From the NCBI GenBank assembly GCA_002335425.1, contig DDCB01000034.1, positions 1-64,000 on the forward strand: 64,000 bases of DNA. The letters run 5' to 3'. Shown here in pieces: positions 33,885 through 42,755 of the stretch. How positions within the stretch are numbered: position 1 is the first letter of the stretch; each line of letters begins with the position of its first letter. Under the pieces are notes generated by a model that was given only the letters and a program-made list of their open reading frames with translations, did not search any database and had not been told where the DNA came from. The translations under genes were made by a program, and so were the position numbers. This DNA is from Chthonomonas sp. UBA2017 (GTDB lineage: Bacteria > Armatimonadota > Fimbriimonadia > Fimbriimonadales > Fimbriimonadaceae).

Positions 33885-33931
33885 AGAAAGACGATCTTTC
33901 TGCGGCCTAGCCAGGCATAAGCTGGAGCTTA
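33885..33931 (-). terminator. Tandem hairpins after secG
   Basis: AGAAAGA-CGA-TCTTTCT (33885-33901) and TAAGCT-GG-AGCTTA (33918-33931, overlapping the secG stop) are perfect inverted repeats. No U tract follows, so termination is uncertain. Confidence 0.35.
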
Positions 33932-34174
33932 CTTGTAGATCTTCGAGGCGATGAGGTCGAGCCCGAGCATCAGCACGCCGAACAAGATGCCGCAGATCAG
34001 GGTCACCTTGGAAACTTGATCATCAAAGGTCGCTCGGCCTTTGTAGGTTGTTCGAATCGACGAGGTTCCGCCCGACATCGCGTCGCCCTTACCCGTGAAA
34101 TAGACCATCAGGCAAAAACCGATCGCAATAATAATGGCGATCACCAGCAAAACGCGATAAACCGTCTCGTTCAT
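33929..34174 (-). CDS. secG: Preprotein translocase subunit SecG
   Basis: SecG assists SecYE in protein export. The 81-residue protein has two transmembrane segments and, between them, the diagnostic GKGDAMSGGTSS and TTYKGRATFDDQ loop. The length is typical. A TATACT (34219-34214 on the minus strand) inside the end of the neighbouring gene may be its promoter. Confidence 0.93.
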   Translation of the reverse strand: MNETVYRVLLVIAIIIAIGFCLMVYFTGKGDAMSGGTSSIRTTYKGRATFDDQVSKVTLICGILFGVLMLGLDLIASKIYK

Positions 34175-34202
34175 GAGAATTGATCAAGGAGCCCCTGGGG
34201 GC

Positions 34203-35348
34203 CTAGACCGAGGAGTATACCAGACGTACCCACGGAGCTAGCACCGGGATCAGGCTGAGGAGATGGAGAATCGCCACCAAAAGCATCGACCCGAGCATGA
34301 TTTGGGGCATCCCACTGTTCCAAAGTCGAGCCCCCACTCCGGGGAACATGTAGCGAGCCGCAGCCGCTCGTTGCAAAAGATCTTCGCCCGCTTCGATGCC
34401 GGCTTGGATTTGCTTGTCGTTGGGGGGCCGAGTGGTGATCCAGTACTGGGTGAGAGAGCCGAGCAACCGCCAAAAGGAGACCGTGACCAACAACGCCAGA
34501 AGGAGCCTGAGCTCCAGATCGGCGATCCATTCGACCGACATGATCGACAAGAAGAGGATCGATCCCACCGCGATGTTCGTGCCACACCGAGGATGGATGC
34601 GAGGCATCCGCCGAACGACCTCGGGCACCAGAGGCTCACCGCGCTCAATGGCATGAACAACCATGTGCTCGGCCGCGTGATAACCCGCAATCGGTGAAAA
34701 TCGCATGAGCACCGCAAAGCAAAGGAACGCGAGAACACCACTCGCCAGGCCATTCCAAGGCGCGGCCAGGCCCAGCGGCGGGATCGCAAGAGTCCCGGCC
34801 AGCTGGGCGATCATAAAAAAGACCAAGAGGATCGCCCCGGTTACACTCAGCATCCAAGGCCGGGCTCCCGCCCGAACACTGCCGTTGGTCAGATAGACTC
34901 CAAACGGAGTCGCCATCCCCCCGACCAGCCGAGGACGAAATCGAGGCGGCTCTAACCCCGCCAGGTCGCTCGGTGCAAGCACCCCCAGAACCAGGCCCGA
35001 ACCATCGACGACCGGCAAAGCCCCTTCTCCCGAGGCTTCGAGCGCTCGCAGGGCTTCTGCGCCTCGGATCGAAGGCATCAGAGGTGCTGGCGAGCTTCGA
35101 ACAAATCCCACGACGGGGTTCGTCATCGGCTCCCCGGCACCGATCGCTTCGACCAGATCTTGCGGCCGCAAAACCCCTCGATACACTCCGTTTTGGTGGA
35201 CTGGAACCACCGCCATCGGTTGAGAACGCATGACCAGCGCCGCCTGCAGCAGGCTCGATTCGGCGGGGAGCCCTTCATAGGGCCGCATGAGCGCACCCAC
35301 CGGGGCATCCAGTGGGTTGAAGTGAAGGCGCTCGGAGTTCGACGACAT
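34203..35348 (-). CDS. CBS-pair and DUF1385 (YqhQ-like) membrane protein
   Basis: The N-terminal half (about residues 15-130) is a tandem CBS pair (MRPYEGLPAESSLLQAALVM; ALPVVDGSGLVLGVLAPSDL) that usually binds adenine nucleotides. The C-terminal half is DUF1385, with GYHAAEHMVVHAIERG and IHPRCGTN, conserved His/Cys residues and about five transmembrane segments. DUF1385 proteins have no firm function; this fusion suggests nucleotide control. The product is 381 residues. An in-frame extension to 35525 is rejected because it runs into the divergent gene. Confidence 0.85.
   Translation of the reverse strand: MSSNSERLHFNPLDAPVGALMRPYEGLPAESSLLQAALVMRSQPMAVVPVHQNGVYRGVLRPQDLVEAIGAGEPMTNPVVGFVRSSPAPLMPSIRGAEALRALEASGEGALPVVDGSGLVLGVLAPSDLAGLEPPRFRPRLVGGMATPFGVYLTNGSVRAGARPWMLSVTGAILLVFFMIAQLAGTLAIPPLGLAAPWNGLASGVLAFLCFAVLMRFSPIAGYHAAEHMVVHAIERGEPLVPEVVRRMPRIHPRCGTNIAVGSILFLSIMSVEWIADLELRLLLALLVTVSFWRLLGSLTQYWITTRPPNDKQIQAGIEAGEDLLQRAAAARYMFPGVGARLWNSGMPQIMLGSMLLVAILHLLSLIPVLAPWVRLVYSSV
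34214..34219 (-). promoter_or_regulatory. -10 element (TATACT) for secG
   Basis: GGTATACT on the minus strand lies 39 bases before the secG ATG, inside the last codons of the CBS-DUF1385 gene. Confidence 0.4.
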
Positions 35349-35415
35349 CCTTTCTTCAGAATAGCTTTTCACCCCGACGCATTGCTCAGGCCGGGGTATG
35401 GTCCCAAGTAGCAGA

Positions 35416-36768
35416 ATGCGTCGTCCAATCTCACGAAAAGTTGTCATCGCTGGCGTCGTGGCGGCAATCGCCGCCGTCGGAGGGTTGTTCTTTTGGGCAA
35501 CTCGCGAGCGGCTACCCGAGTTCATTCATGAACAAGCAAGTCAGCTGCCAGCGTGGGAGAGGCAAGCCCAAGCCCAAGGTTGGCTCAAGACCACGGAGAC
35601 GATCCAGACCCGTGGCCCCAACGCCGCTCCTCTCTACCGGCAATGGATGAAAGACTGGAATCGAATCTCCATATCAGATCGCCAAGAGCTTTGGCGAGCC
35701 TGTGAGCGGTTTGCCACCAGCGAAAATCCCAACCCACGCAGCCTCCTGGCGGCGCTCCGCAAAGTCCCCGATCCGATGCTGAGCCTACGCGAGGCGCTCG
35801 ATTCACCCACATGCGACTTTGAATATCAGCTCGACGGGCGAGAGATGGTCTTGACACCCGAGCTGCTCATGCTGGAACGGCTCGCAACCCTCGAATGGGC
35901 TCGGGCGAAGATCGCTTTGAGCGAAGGGCGGTGGGACGTCGCCCGGGAGCATCTGAGCAACGCTCAGCTGCTGTTGCTCCATGGCGGACAGTCGCCGTTC
36001 TTCTTCTCCGCGCTTCGGGTTCGGCAAATGGAATTCAAGGTTTGGTCCTTGGCGGTGGACTTGATTCGAGCCCGCCAAAACGACCCGTCGGCTCGTGCGG
36101 CCGTGCGCCAAATCATCGAGCGTTGGGAAGCCCGCTTGCGACCTCGTGACGCCTTTCTTTGGGAGGCAAGACGTCAATTTCAGGAGGCTTCTCAAATCTC
36201 GCTCGTGATCCCGTCGCTGAGTTCGGGTAACCGGAAGATCAAAGAGCGAGCCCTTTTGGCCGCCATCGTCCGTCGCTGGAACCAGGCGATGAAGATTGTA
36301 GAGGACCCAAAGATCTCTTCGTTCCAGGCTCCACCCAAGCTCGCCGCGGTCGACAAAGAGTTTCGAGAGCGGACCCTCAGCCTCGTGGTCGATCGATCTT
36401 TGCTTGGGCCGAATCTCACGAATGCATACATCCGAATTCGCTCCATGGACGCCTACATCCAGATGCTCCTGGCTGCCCTCGATGTGATGGACGAGCGAGA
36501 TCGATCCGGGCAATATCCCCCTCAATTCCGAACCGGACGCCCGGACGCCTTGGGGCGAGGAGAAATTCAGTATCGACGGACCGAGCTCGGCTTCAAAGTC
36601 TATTCGGTCGGGCTAGATGGAGTGGATGAAGGCGGCAAACCGGTCTATGGCGATGATATTGGGCTCGGAGACATCGCATTGCAAGATTCTCCCGAGCCAG
36701 ATGACCGAGAGCCCGCCGGGTTTCGACGGGTCTTGGGCAAGCCGCTTGGCGTAGGACTTCGTCGGTAA
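35416..36768 (+). CDS. Hypothetical membrane-anchored protein
   Basis: A 450-residue protein with an N-terminal transmembrane segment (KVVIAGVVAAIAAVGGLFFW) and a long, mostly helical extracytoplasmic part. The C-terminus (PDALGRGEIQYRR, GFKVYSVGLDGVDEGG) is like the end of many Planctomycetes and Armatimonadota exported proteins, where it resembles the pseudopilin C-terminal fold. Another ATG (35398) is possible. Neither start has a good SD. Confidence 0.6.
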   Translation: MRRPISRKVVIAGVVAAIAAVGGLFFWATRERLPEFIHEQASQLPAWERQAQAQGWLKTTETIQTRGPNAAPLYRQWMKDWNRISISDRQELWRACERFATSENPNPRSLLAALRKVPDPMLSLREALDSPTCDFEYQLDGREMVLTPELLMLERLATLEWARAKIALSEGRWDVAREHLSNAQLLLLHGGQSPFFFSALRVRQMEFKVWSLAVDLIRARQNDPSARAAVRQIIERWEARLRPRDAFLWEARRQFQEASQISLVIPSLSSGNRKIKERALLAAIVRRWNQAMKIVEDPKISSFQAPPKLAAVDKEFRERTLSLVVDRSLLGPNLTNAYIRIRSMDAYIQMLLAALDVMDERDRSGQYPPQFRTGRPDALGRGEIQYRRTELGFKVYSVGLDGVDEGGKPVYGDDIGLGDIALQDSPEPDDREPAGFRRVLGKPLGVGLRR

Positions 36769-36784
36769 CCGAACTCCGCTCCGG

Positions 36785-36790
36785 TAAACT
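36785..36790 (+). promoter_or_regulatory. -10 element (TAAACT) for alaS
   Basis: CCGGTAAACT ends 12 nt before ATG 36803; no Shine-Dalgarno is present in the interval. Confidence 0.5.
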
Positions 36791-36802
36791 GTCGGCTTCG
36801 CC

Positions 36803-39604
36803 ATGACCGCCCGTGAACTGCGCCAGAAGTACCTCGATTTCTTTGAGAGCAAAGGGCACTCCAAGCACCCGAGTGGATCGCTGGTGCCGATCGATGTCAC
36901 CGGTCGTCTCGACGAGTCCCTGCTCTTCAACGGAGCCGGGATGGTGCAATTCAAGCCGTATTTCCGAGGCTCGGCGACTCCCCCGAATCGACGCCTGACG
37001 ACAAGCCAAAAGTGCGTCCGGACCGGAGATATCGAAGAAGTCGGCGATCTGAGCCACCTGACCTTCTTTGAGATGCTCGGAAACTTCAGTTTTGGCGACT
37101 ATTTCAAGGCCGAAGCGATTGCGTTTAGCTGGGAGTTTCTCACGTCCCAGGAGTGGCTGGGCCTCGACCCCCGACGTCTCGCTCTCACGGTTTTTGAGGA
37201 AGACGACGAAGCGTTCAGCTTCTGGGCGAACTACCTTCGCGCCGCCGGCATCGATCCGAATCACCGCATCTTTCGATTGGGCGAAGAGACGAACTACTGG
37301 CCCGCGGGCTCGTTCAGTTCGGGCCCGCCGGGACCTTGCGGCCCGAATAGCGAGATGTTCTATTGGGTCTCCAACGAGGAGCCTCCACCCAGTGGGGCGT
37401 ATTCGAAAGAGGACTATCTCCGCGACGAAGCCGAAGGGAAATGGCTGGAGATTTGGAACGATGTCTTCATCCAGTTCGAGTGGCAAGGCGAGCTGAAGAA
37501 CCCCGAGAGACCTGCGGACGGGTTTCAAAAGACCGGGATGCCGCCGTTGCCGTTCCAAAGTATCGACACTGGCATGGGGCTGGAGCGCACCGCTGCAGTT
37601 TTGGGCGGATTTCGGAGCGTCTACGACACCGATGTTTTTGCGCCGATCCTTTGGAAAATCCAAGACCTCGCCCATACCCAGGCGAACTTGAGCGGATACG
37701 CCTATGGAAAAGATGAGCGGCTCGACGTCGCAGTCCGCATCATCGCCGACCACATCCGAACCGCCTGTTTCTGCATTGCCGATGGGATCTTGCCGAGCAA
37801 TGCTGGGCGCGGTTACGTCTTGCGCCGCTTGATTCGTCGGGCTGTGCTCAAAGGGCAACGCACGCTCGGATTCCAACAGCCGTTCTTTCATGAGGTGTTT
37901 GAGGGCGTCCAAGAGGCGATGGGGGGGCATTACACCGAGCTGATTGAACGCCGCGATGTGATCATCGAAACGCTTCGCTACGAAGAAGCGCTCTTTCGTC
38001 GCACGGTCTCGCAAGGGGCTGAGCTCCTCACCGAAGCGCTCGGGACCTTAGAGGCCCGCGTTCTGCCCGGCGCCACCGCCTTTAAGCTGTACGATACGTT
38101 CGGTTTTCCGCTCGAAGTCACTCGCGAAATCTGTGCCGAGCAGGGCATCTTGGTGGACGAGGAAGGATATCAAGCGGCGATGCAAGAAGCCCAAGAGCGA
38201 AGCCGAGCCAGCAGCGAGATGGACTCTGTTTACGGCGGGGTTGGCGACCGGCTGATGCTCATCGTATCGCCCAACGCGACGGACCAAAACCTCTTTGTCG
38301 GCTACGATTACTGGAATTCTGAAAGCAACATCGTCCAGGTCAGCCCGGTCTTTGACAAGAACGATCGGTCCACAGGCGTTTTTCAGATCGTCCTGGATGC
38401 GACCCCGTTTTATGCCGAAAGTGGCGGACAGGTGGGGGACACTGGAGTCCTCCAGTCCGACGAATTCGAGATGCAAGTTCGTCGGACTTGGAAAGAGATG
38501 GGACTGAGTTTTTGCGACGTCGAGCTGACCCAGAGCCCGTGGGGCTCGCTCCAAGGAAAAACCCCCGAGGAGATGGAGGCTTTGCTGAAATCCGAGGTCT
38601 TTTTCCGCCCCGTTCGGGCGCGAATCGACGGCCCTCGACGAGCCCGGATCCAACGCCACCACACCGCGACTCACTTGCTTCATGCCGCCCTCCGGCACGT
38701 GGTCGGAAAGCACGTGACGCAAGCGGGTTCGCTCGTCGCGCCAGATCATCTCCGCTTTGACTTCACTCATGGCAAAGCGCTCACCCCCGAGGAGCTTCAG
38801 ACGGTCGAAGACCTCGTGAACGAGCAGGCCCTGCGCGGTCTTGCTGTGGAGACCTATGCGAATGTGCCGATCGAAGAGGCCAAAGCGGCGGGCGCGATGG
38901 CGCTTTTTGGAGAAAAATATGGCGATTTTGTCCGCATGGTCCGGATCGGAGACTTCAGCTTGGAGCTCTGTGGAGGGTGCCACACTCGTCATTCGAGCGA
39001 TGTCGGATTGGTCAAGATCATCCACGAAGGCTCGGTTGCGAGTGGAGTTCGGCGAATCGAGGCCGTCGCAGGCGAGAATTCGCTCGAATGGGCCCAAGGG
39101 CAGATGGCAAAGCTCCGGCAGGCCGCAAACCTCCTCAAGTCGAATCCCGACGATCTGGTGGCCGCCCTTGAGCGGACCTTGGAACAGTTGAAAGACGAGC
39201 GGAAAAAGGTCCAGAAGCTGCAAAGCCAGATCGCCAGCGGGAATGCCGCCGCCCAAGAGCCGATCGCAGTCGGTCCGTTGGAACTCCTCGTGATCGAGAT
39301 GGCCGGAGAAGACGCCAAGGAAGCGACCTTGGTGGCGGAGCGGAGCGTTGAAGCCCACCCGAAACGAGTGGCCGTCGTCGGAATTCGGCTCCCCGACAAG
39401 GCGTCGATTGTAGTGAAATGCGGGGCCGAAGCGGTCGCGGCCCAAGCTCACGCCGGAAACTTGGTGCGCGAGCTTGCCCGGATTGCGGGCGGCGGCGGAG
39501 GAGGCCAACCAGGCTTCGCTACGGCAGGGACGAAGGACCCTCAGCTTCTGGGGGCGGCGCTCGGCGAGTCGGCCCGCCTTTTGAAGGAGCAGATCGGAGG
39601 CTAG
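36803..39604 (+). CDS. alaS: Alanyl-tRNA synthetase
   Basis: AlaRS charges tRNA-Ala and edits mischarged Ser or Gly. The 933-residue protein has the class II catalytic core (ARELRQKYLDFFESKGH; LTFFEMLGNFSFGDYFK), the tRNA-recognition region and the editing domain with zinc ligands in HHTATHLLHAAL and CGGCHTRH. The C-terminal DHHA1-like module ends with the GGGGGGQPGFATAG segment. The gene is complete. The following CDF gene begins almost at its stop. Confidence 0.97.
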   Translation: MTARELRQKYLDFFESKGHSKHPSGSLVPIDVTGRLDESLLFNGAGMVQFKPYFRGSATPPNRRLTTSQKCVRTGDIEEVGDLSHLTFFEMLGNFSFGDYFKAEAIAFSWEFLTSQEWLGLDPRRLALTVFEEDDEAFSFWANYLRAAGIDPNHRIFRLGEETNYWPAGSFSSGPPGPCGPNSEMFYWVSNEEPPPSGAYSKEDYLRDEAEGKWLEIWNDVFIQFEWQGELKNPERPADGFQKTGMPPLPFQSIDTGMGLERTAAVLGGFRSVYDTDVFAPILWKIQDLAHTQANLSGYAYGKDERLDVAVRIIADHIRTACFCIADGILPSNAGRGYVLRRLIRRAVLKGQRTLGFQQPFFHEVFEGVQEAMGGHYTELIERRDVIIETLRYEEALFRRTVSQGAELLTEALGTLEARVLPGATAFKLYDTFGFPLEVTREICAEQGILVDEEGYQAAMQEAQERSRASSEMDSVYGGVGDRLMLIVSPNATDQNLFVGYDYWNSESNIVQVSPVFDKNDRSTGVFQIVLDATPFYAESGGQVGDTGVLQSDEFEMQVRRTWKEMGLSFCDVELTQSPWGSLQGKTPEEMEALLKSEVFFRPVRARIDGPRRARIQRHHTATHLLHAALRHVVGKHVTQAGSLVAPDHLRFDFTHGKALTPEELQTVEDLVNEQALRGLAVETYANVPIEEAKAAGAMALFGEKYGDFVRMVRIGDFSLELCGGCHTRHSSDVGLVKIIHEGSVASGVRRIEAVAGENSLEWAQGQMAKLRQAANLLKSNPDDLVAALERTLEQLKDERKKVQKLQSQIASGNAAAQEPIAVGPLELLVIEMAGEDAKEATLVAERSVEAHPKRVAVVGIRLPDKASIVVKCGAEAVAAQAHAGNLVRELARIAGGGGGGQPGFATAGTKDPQLLGAALGESARLLKEQIGG

Positions 39605-39627
39605 GTCTGAGCCTGAGCGCCTCGCGA

Positions 39628-40503
39628 GTGGCTTGGGTATCGCTGGTCGCGACCATTGTCGTGGTCGCGTTCAAGCTGGTCGCCGCTCATCTCAGCCAAA
39701 GCGTCAGCGTTCTTGCCGAAGGCATCCAGTCGCTGGCGGACATCATGATGTCCGGGCTCGCAATCGTCGCCTTAAAGGTCGCCTCGCGCCCGCCCGACGA
39801 GGACCATCCTTATGGCCATGGCAAAGCCGAGCTGCTGGCGAGCCTCGTTCAAGTCTTCGTCGTTTTGAGCTCTTCCCTTTTCATCCTTGGGATGGCTTGG
39901 CGAAGGCTGATGAACCCCAGCGATCTCCAATGGGACTGGGGGGCGGCGGCGATGGCCTACGCAGTGGTCTCCAATCTGATCGTCATGAGGATCGTGGCCC
40001 GGGCGGCTGACCAGCACCGCTCGGCTACCCTTCGATCCGAAGCGCTTCACCTGAAAGGGGATCTCTTCGCATCAACCGGCGTCCTGTTGGGGATGCTGCT
40101 CGTTGGGGCGACCGGCATCACCTTGCTCGATCCGATTTTGGCCGCCGTTTTTGTCATCTTTGCCGTTTGGGCGGCGATCAAGCCGCTCAGCAAGGTGATC
40201 CACAGCTTGATGGACGGCTCCATCGAACGCGAGGACCTCGCGGAGCTTGCGGGAGTTTTGGCTCACCATCCCGAAGTTCGAGGCTATCACGACCTCCGAT
40301 CTCGCTGGATCGGGTCCCTTCGGCATGTGGAGCTCCATGTGCTCTTGGACGACGATCTGAGCTTCGTGGCAGCGCATGAGATCGCCGAGCAGATCGAATC
40401 GGAGCTCAGCCAGGCGATCGGCGGGGCCCGAGTCACAATCCACTACGAACCGTTCCAGGCCGAACTCGCCCACCGCGAGCAGGCCCACCGCGAGGGCATG
40501 TAA
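39628..40503 (+). CDS. CDF-family cation efflux transporter
   Basis: A 291-residue divalent metal/proton antiporter. Transmembrane segment 2 contains SLADIMMSG and segment 5 HLKGDLFASTG, giving the paired Asp/His sites. HPYGHGKAE is the family loop. The C-terminal cytoplasmic domain (VRGYHDLRSRW, HVELHVLLDDDL) dimerises. The start is uncertain. GTG 39628 is used here, but GGAGG at 39597-39601 lies five bases before CTG 39607, which would add seven residues. Confidence 0.88.
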   Translation: MAWVSLVATIVVVAFKLVAAHLSQSVSVLAEGIQSLADIMMSGLAIVALKVASRPPDEDHPYGHGKAELLASLVQVFVVLSSSLFILGMAWRRLMNPSDLQWDWGAAAMAYAVVSNLIVMRIVARAADQHRSATLRSEALHLKGDLFASTGVLLGMLLVGATGITLLDPILAAVFVIFAVWAAIKPLSKVIHSLMDGSIEREDLAELAGVLAHHPEVRGYHDLRSRWIGSLRHVELHVLLDDDLSFVAAHEIAEQIESELSQAIGGARVTIHYEPFQAELAHREQAHREGM

Positions 40504-40597
40504 GTCCACCCCCAGTTTGCGTCTACCGATCAGACGACGAACCTCGAGGGTTGGCCTCGTGTCCTTCGCTCTATGACCTGCTCTTTCGTTCGCAGGA

Positions 40598-41038
40598 CTA
40601 GCTTAAGGTCACACGACCGCCATCTCGAATGTCGATCGTAAGCGTGCATCCACTCATGGCTTGCATCCCTATCAGGGGGTCATCGGCCCCTCGAATTGCG
40701 ATGCCTTCCACAGGCTCAGATTCAGTCACCTTGAACTCACACCACCAACCTTCCATGACCTCTCTTCTGCCATCTCCGACGACTACCGAGGGAACGGTCA
40801 CTGGAATCAGGCGCTCGGCAGTTGATTCGTCGAGTTCGGTCATCGCGAGTGGAAGTGTTGCCCCGAAATCCATTCCGGTATCCACTCGAAAGCTCACTAC
40901 TTGAAAGTCCAAATTGAGTCCACTTCGAACCGCAAGTCGTACCCGTACGGGGAGAATGGGGGACAGATACTTCATCGGAAGAAGCTGTCCGTCTTGAAGT
41001 ACGAAGGAATCCTTCTCTTGGACAGATCCTTGGATCAC
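40598..41038 (-). CDS. Retropepsin-like (clan AA) aspartyl protease homologue
   Basis: The 146-residue protein has FRVDTGMDFGATLP, the single DTG active-site motif of clan AA proteases, and a C-terminal LIGMQAMSGCTLTIDI that matches the family's closing hydrophobic-Gly strand. Such proteins work as homodimers. A GTG start overlaps the upstream stop (GTGA), so it is coupled with the 41035-41892 gene. The base composition is less GC-rich than the surroundings, consistent with transfer. Confidence 0.6.
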   Translation of the reverse strand: MIQGSVQEKDSFVLQDGQLLPMKYLSPILPVRVRLAVRSGLNLDFQVVSFRVDTGMDFGATLPLAMTELDESTAERLIPVTVPSVVVGDGRREVMEGWWCEFKVTESEPVEGIAIRGADDPLIGMQAMSGCTLTIDIRDGGRVTLS

Positions 41039-41892
41039 GACGAGGACCTTCCTTCGGTCGATCTGACTCTCATCGGCGAGCCGTTGGCTTGCTCCGTATA
41101 CAGGACGGACGCTGAGAAATTGTCAAACAATTCTCTGGCAGTTTTGATGTACGTGCCCTGTGACGCATACCTCACGTTCTGAGTCACGATATCAATGATG
41201 AGATCGGTCCCGGACACCTCATTATTGAAACCTCGGAAGATCTGAGCGAGAACCGCACCGCGCCGACCAATCACTTCGTTGGTAAGGCCTGCTCGAAGAT
41301 TGGTGTCCGAGATGGCCCGAGCCAATCCCTGGGGCACGGATGCCGCATCGGTGATCTTCTTGATTGAAACGGTTCCCTTGATCTCGGGATTTCCTTTGTG
41401 AACAAATGTCCCTTTCATGGTATCAGGGAGGTACTCCAGCCGATCTTCGGATCGCCCAAACTCGTCTCGATGATCGATCGTATAGGAAAGGATCAAGGTC
41501 CCCGAATCTTCCTGAAACATCCCTTCTGCCTTCCAAGGAACATGGACATCGAGCAAATGAGGGGCCTCAAGACGCCCGGTTGCGACCCGGGAAGCCGTAA
41601 CCTTCACTCGATATTGATCTGCTACTGAGGTGGGCTCGATTTCCAAAAACATCCAACCCACTCGGGATTTTTCGCCCGAATGGTACAGGTGCGGCTCATC
41701 GACGGTGCACTGGTAAACGTACAAGCCTCCGACTAGCCAAACCACTCGGTCAGCGGCAGGTGCTTCCTTCAGCGCCATAGGGCGATTCTCGGCACCATCA
41801 ACCAGCATCTGCATGGTAAACATCTGGCGAAAGAGAGTACCTGAATGCGTCAAGACCGAGATTGGTCTAGGGTTGCGCGGAACTGGGACCAA
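41035..41892 (-). CDS. Hypothetical protein of a two-gene accessory island
   Basis: From a TTG at 41892 the frame gives 285 residues. ATG 41823 is an alternative, and neither has a good SD. The product is beta-rich (VVWLVGGLYVYQC, GMFQEDSGTLILSYTID), followed by a helical end (TYIKTARELFDNF). No signal peptide or named domain is seen. It is co-transcribed with the retropepsin-like gene. Substrate or inhibitor roles would be guesses. Confidence 0.5.
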   Translation of the reverse strand: MVPVPRNPRPISVLTHSGTLFRQMFTMQMLVDGAENRPMALKEAPAADRVVWLVGGLYVYQCTVDEPHLYHSGEKSRVGWMFLEIEPTSVADQYRVKVTASRVATGRLEAPHLLDVHVPWKAEGMFQEDSGTLILSYTIDHRDEFGRSEDRLEYLPDTMKGTFVHKGNPEIKGTVSIKKITDAASVPQGLARAISDTNLRAGLTNEVIGRRGAVLAQIFRGFNNEVSGTDLIIDIVTQNVRYASQGTYIKTARELFDNFSASVLYTEQANGSPMRVRSTEGRSSS

Positions 41893-41996
41893 AGTCCACT
41901 TGCTTCAAGTGATTGAAGGACGTCTTACAGCAAGCTAATGTTCAATGATGCACTGATGGTTGCGCAAACCAGACCAGGTGATCAACTCGGGCTGGG

Positions 41997-42002
41997 TAGA
42001 AT
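41997..42002 (+). promoter_or_regulatory. -10 element (TAGAAT) for the 42012 gene
   Basis: GGGTAGAAT ends nine bases before the GTG start codon at 42012. The same octamer GGTAGAAT precedes asnS. Confidence 0.5.
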
Positions 42003-42011
42003 CCAAGCCCG

Positions 42012-42755
42012 GTGAGCCGTCCCCATCTTGCGGTGATTATTCCCGCCTATAACGAAGAAGACCGGATGCGGCCCACACTCGAACGGGTCGCCGAGTATTT
42101 CGGGGGCCAACCCTACACCTGGAGCGTCACCGTCGTGAGTGACGGCAGCACCGACTCCACCTGCACCATCGTCCGAGAATTCGCCGCCACCCACCCCGCT
42201 TTTGCGCTCATCGATGCCGCGCCGAACCGAGGGAAAGGACACGCTGTGCGCCAGGGCATGCTCCAAGTCGAAGGCGACTACCTGCTGTTTTCGGACGCCG
42301 ATTTGGCGACGCCGATAGAGGAGATCGAAAAGCTCCTCCCCCAAGTGGTTGCCGGGCGGTTTGACCTCGCCATCGGGAGTCGCCCCCTCAAAGAGAGCAA
42401 CTTGGAAATCCGGCAGCCGTTCTATCGCGAGTTCGCCGGCCGAGCCTTCAATGCCGCGGTCCAATTGATGGCGATCCGCGGGATCAAAGATACCCAGTGC
42501 GGTTTCAAAGTTTTTCGTCGAGACGTCGCCCGCGACATCTTTTCGCGCTGCAAGCTCAACGGCTTTGGGTTCGATTTTGAGTCCCTGATGATCGCCTGCG
42601 ACTTAGGATATTCCATTGACGAAGTCCCGATCCGCTGGCGTCACCAAGAGGGTTCGAAAGTCCGACTGGTTCGAGATGGCCTTCGAATGCTCCGCGACCT
42701 GGTTGGACTGCGATGCGCGGGGAAGCGCCGCCGACTCGAGGTCCGTGAACGCTGA
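42012..42755 (+). CDS. Dolichyl-phosphate-glucose-synthase-like GT2
   Basis: A 247-residue GT-A enzyme that would transfer a sugar from a nucleotide to a polyprenyl phosphate. Motifs are VIIPAYNEEDRM, VVSDGSTDST, NRGKGHAVRQGM, LFSDADLATP (the DxD-like site), and KDTQCGFKVFRRD followed by FGFDFE, as in ALG5-type proteins. A GTG start follows TAGAAT closely. The methyltransferase begins within its last 11 bases. Confidence 0.92.
   Translation: MSRPHLAVIIPAYNEEDRMRPTLERVAEYFGGQPYTWSVTVVSDGSTDSTCTIVREFAATHPAFALIDAAPNRGKGHAVRQGMLQVEGDYLLFSDADLATPIEEIEKLLPQVVAGRFDLAIGSRPLKESNLEIRQPFYREFAGRAFNAAVQLMAIRGIKDTQCGFKVFRRDVARDIFSRCKLNGFGFDFESLMIACDLGYSIDEVPIRWRHQEGSKVRLVRDGLRMLRDLVGLRCAGKRRRLEVRER

Noticed and set aside
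39418..39627. N-terminal extension of the CDF transporter
   Set aside because: It overlaps alaS in another frame and has Arg/Gly-rich shadow composition.
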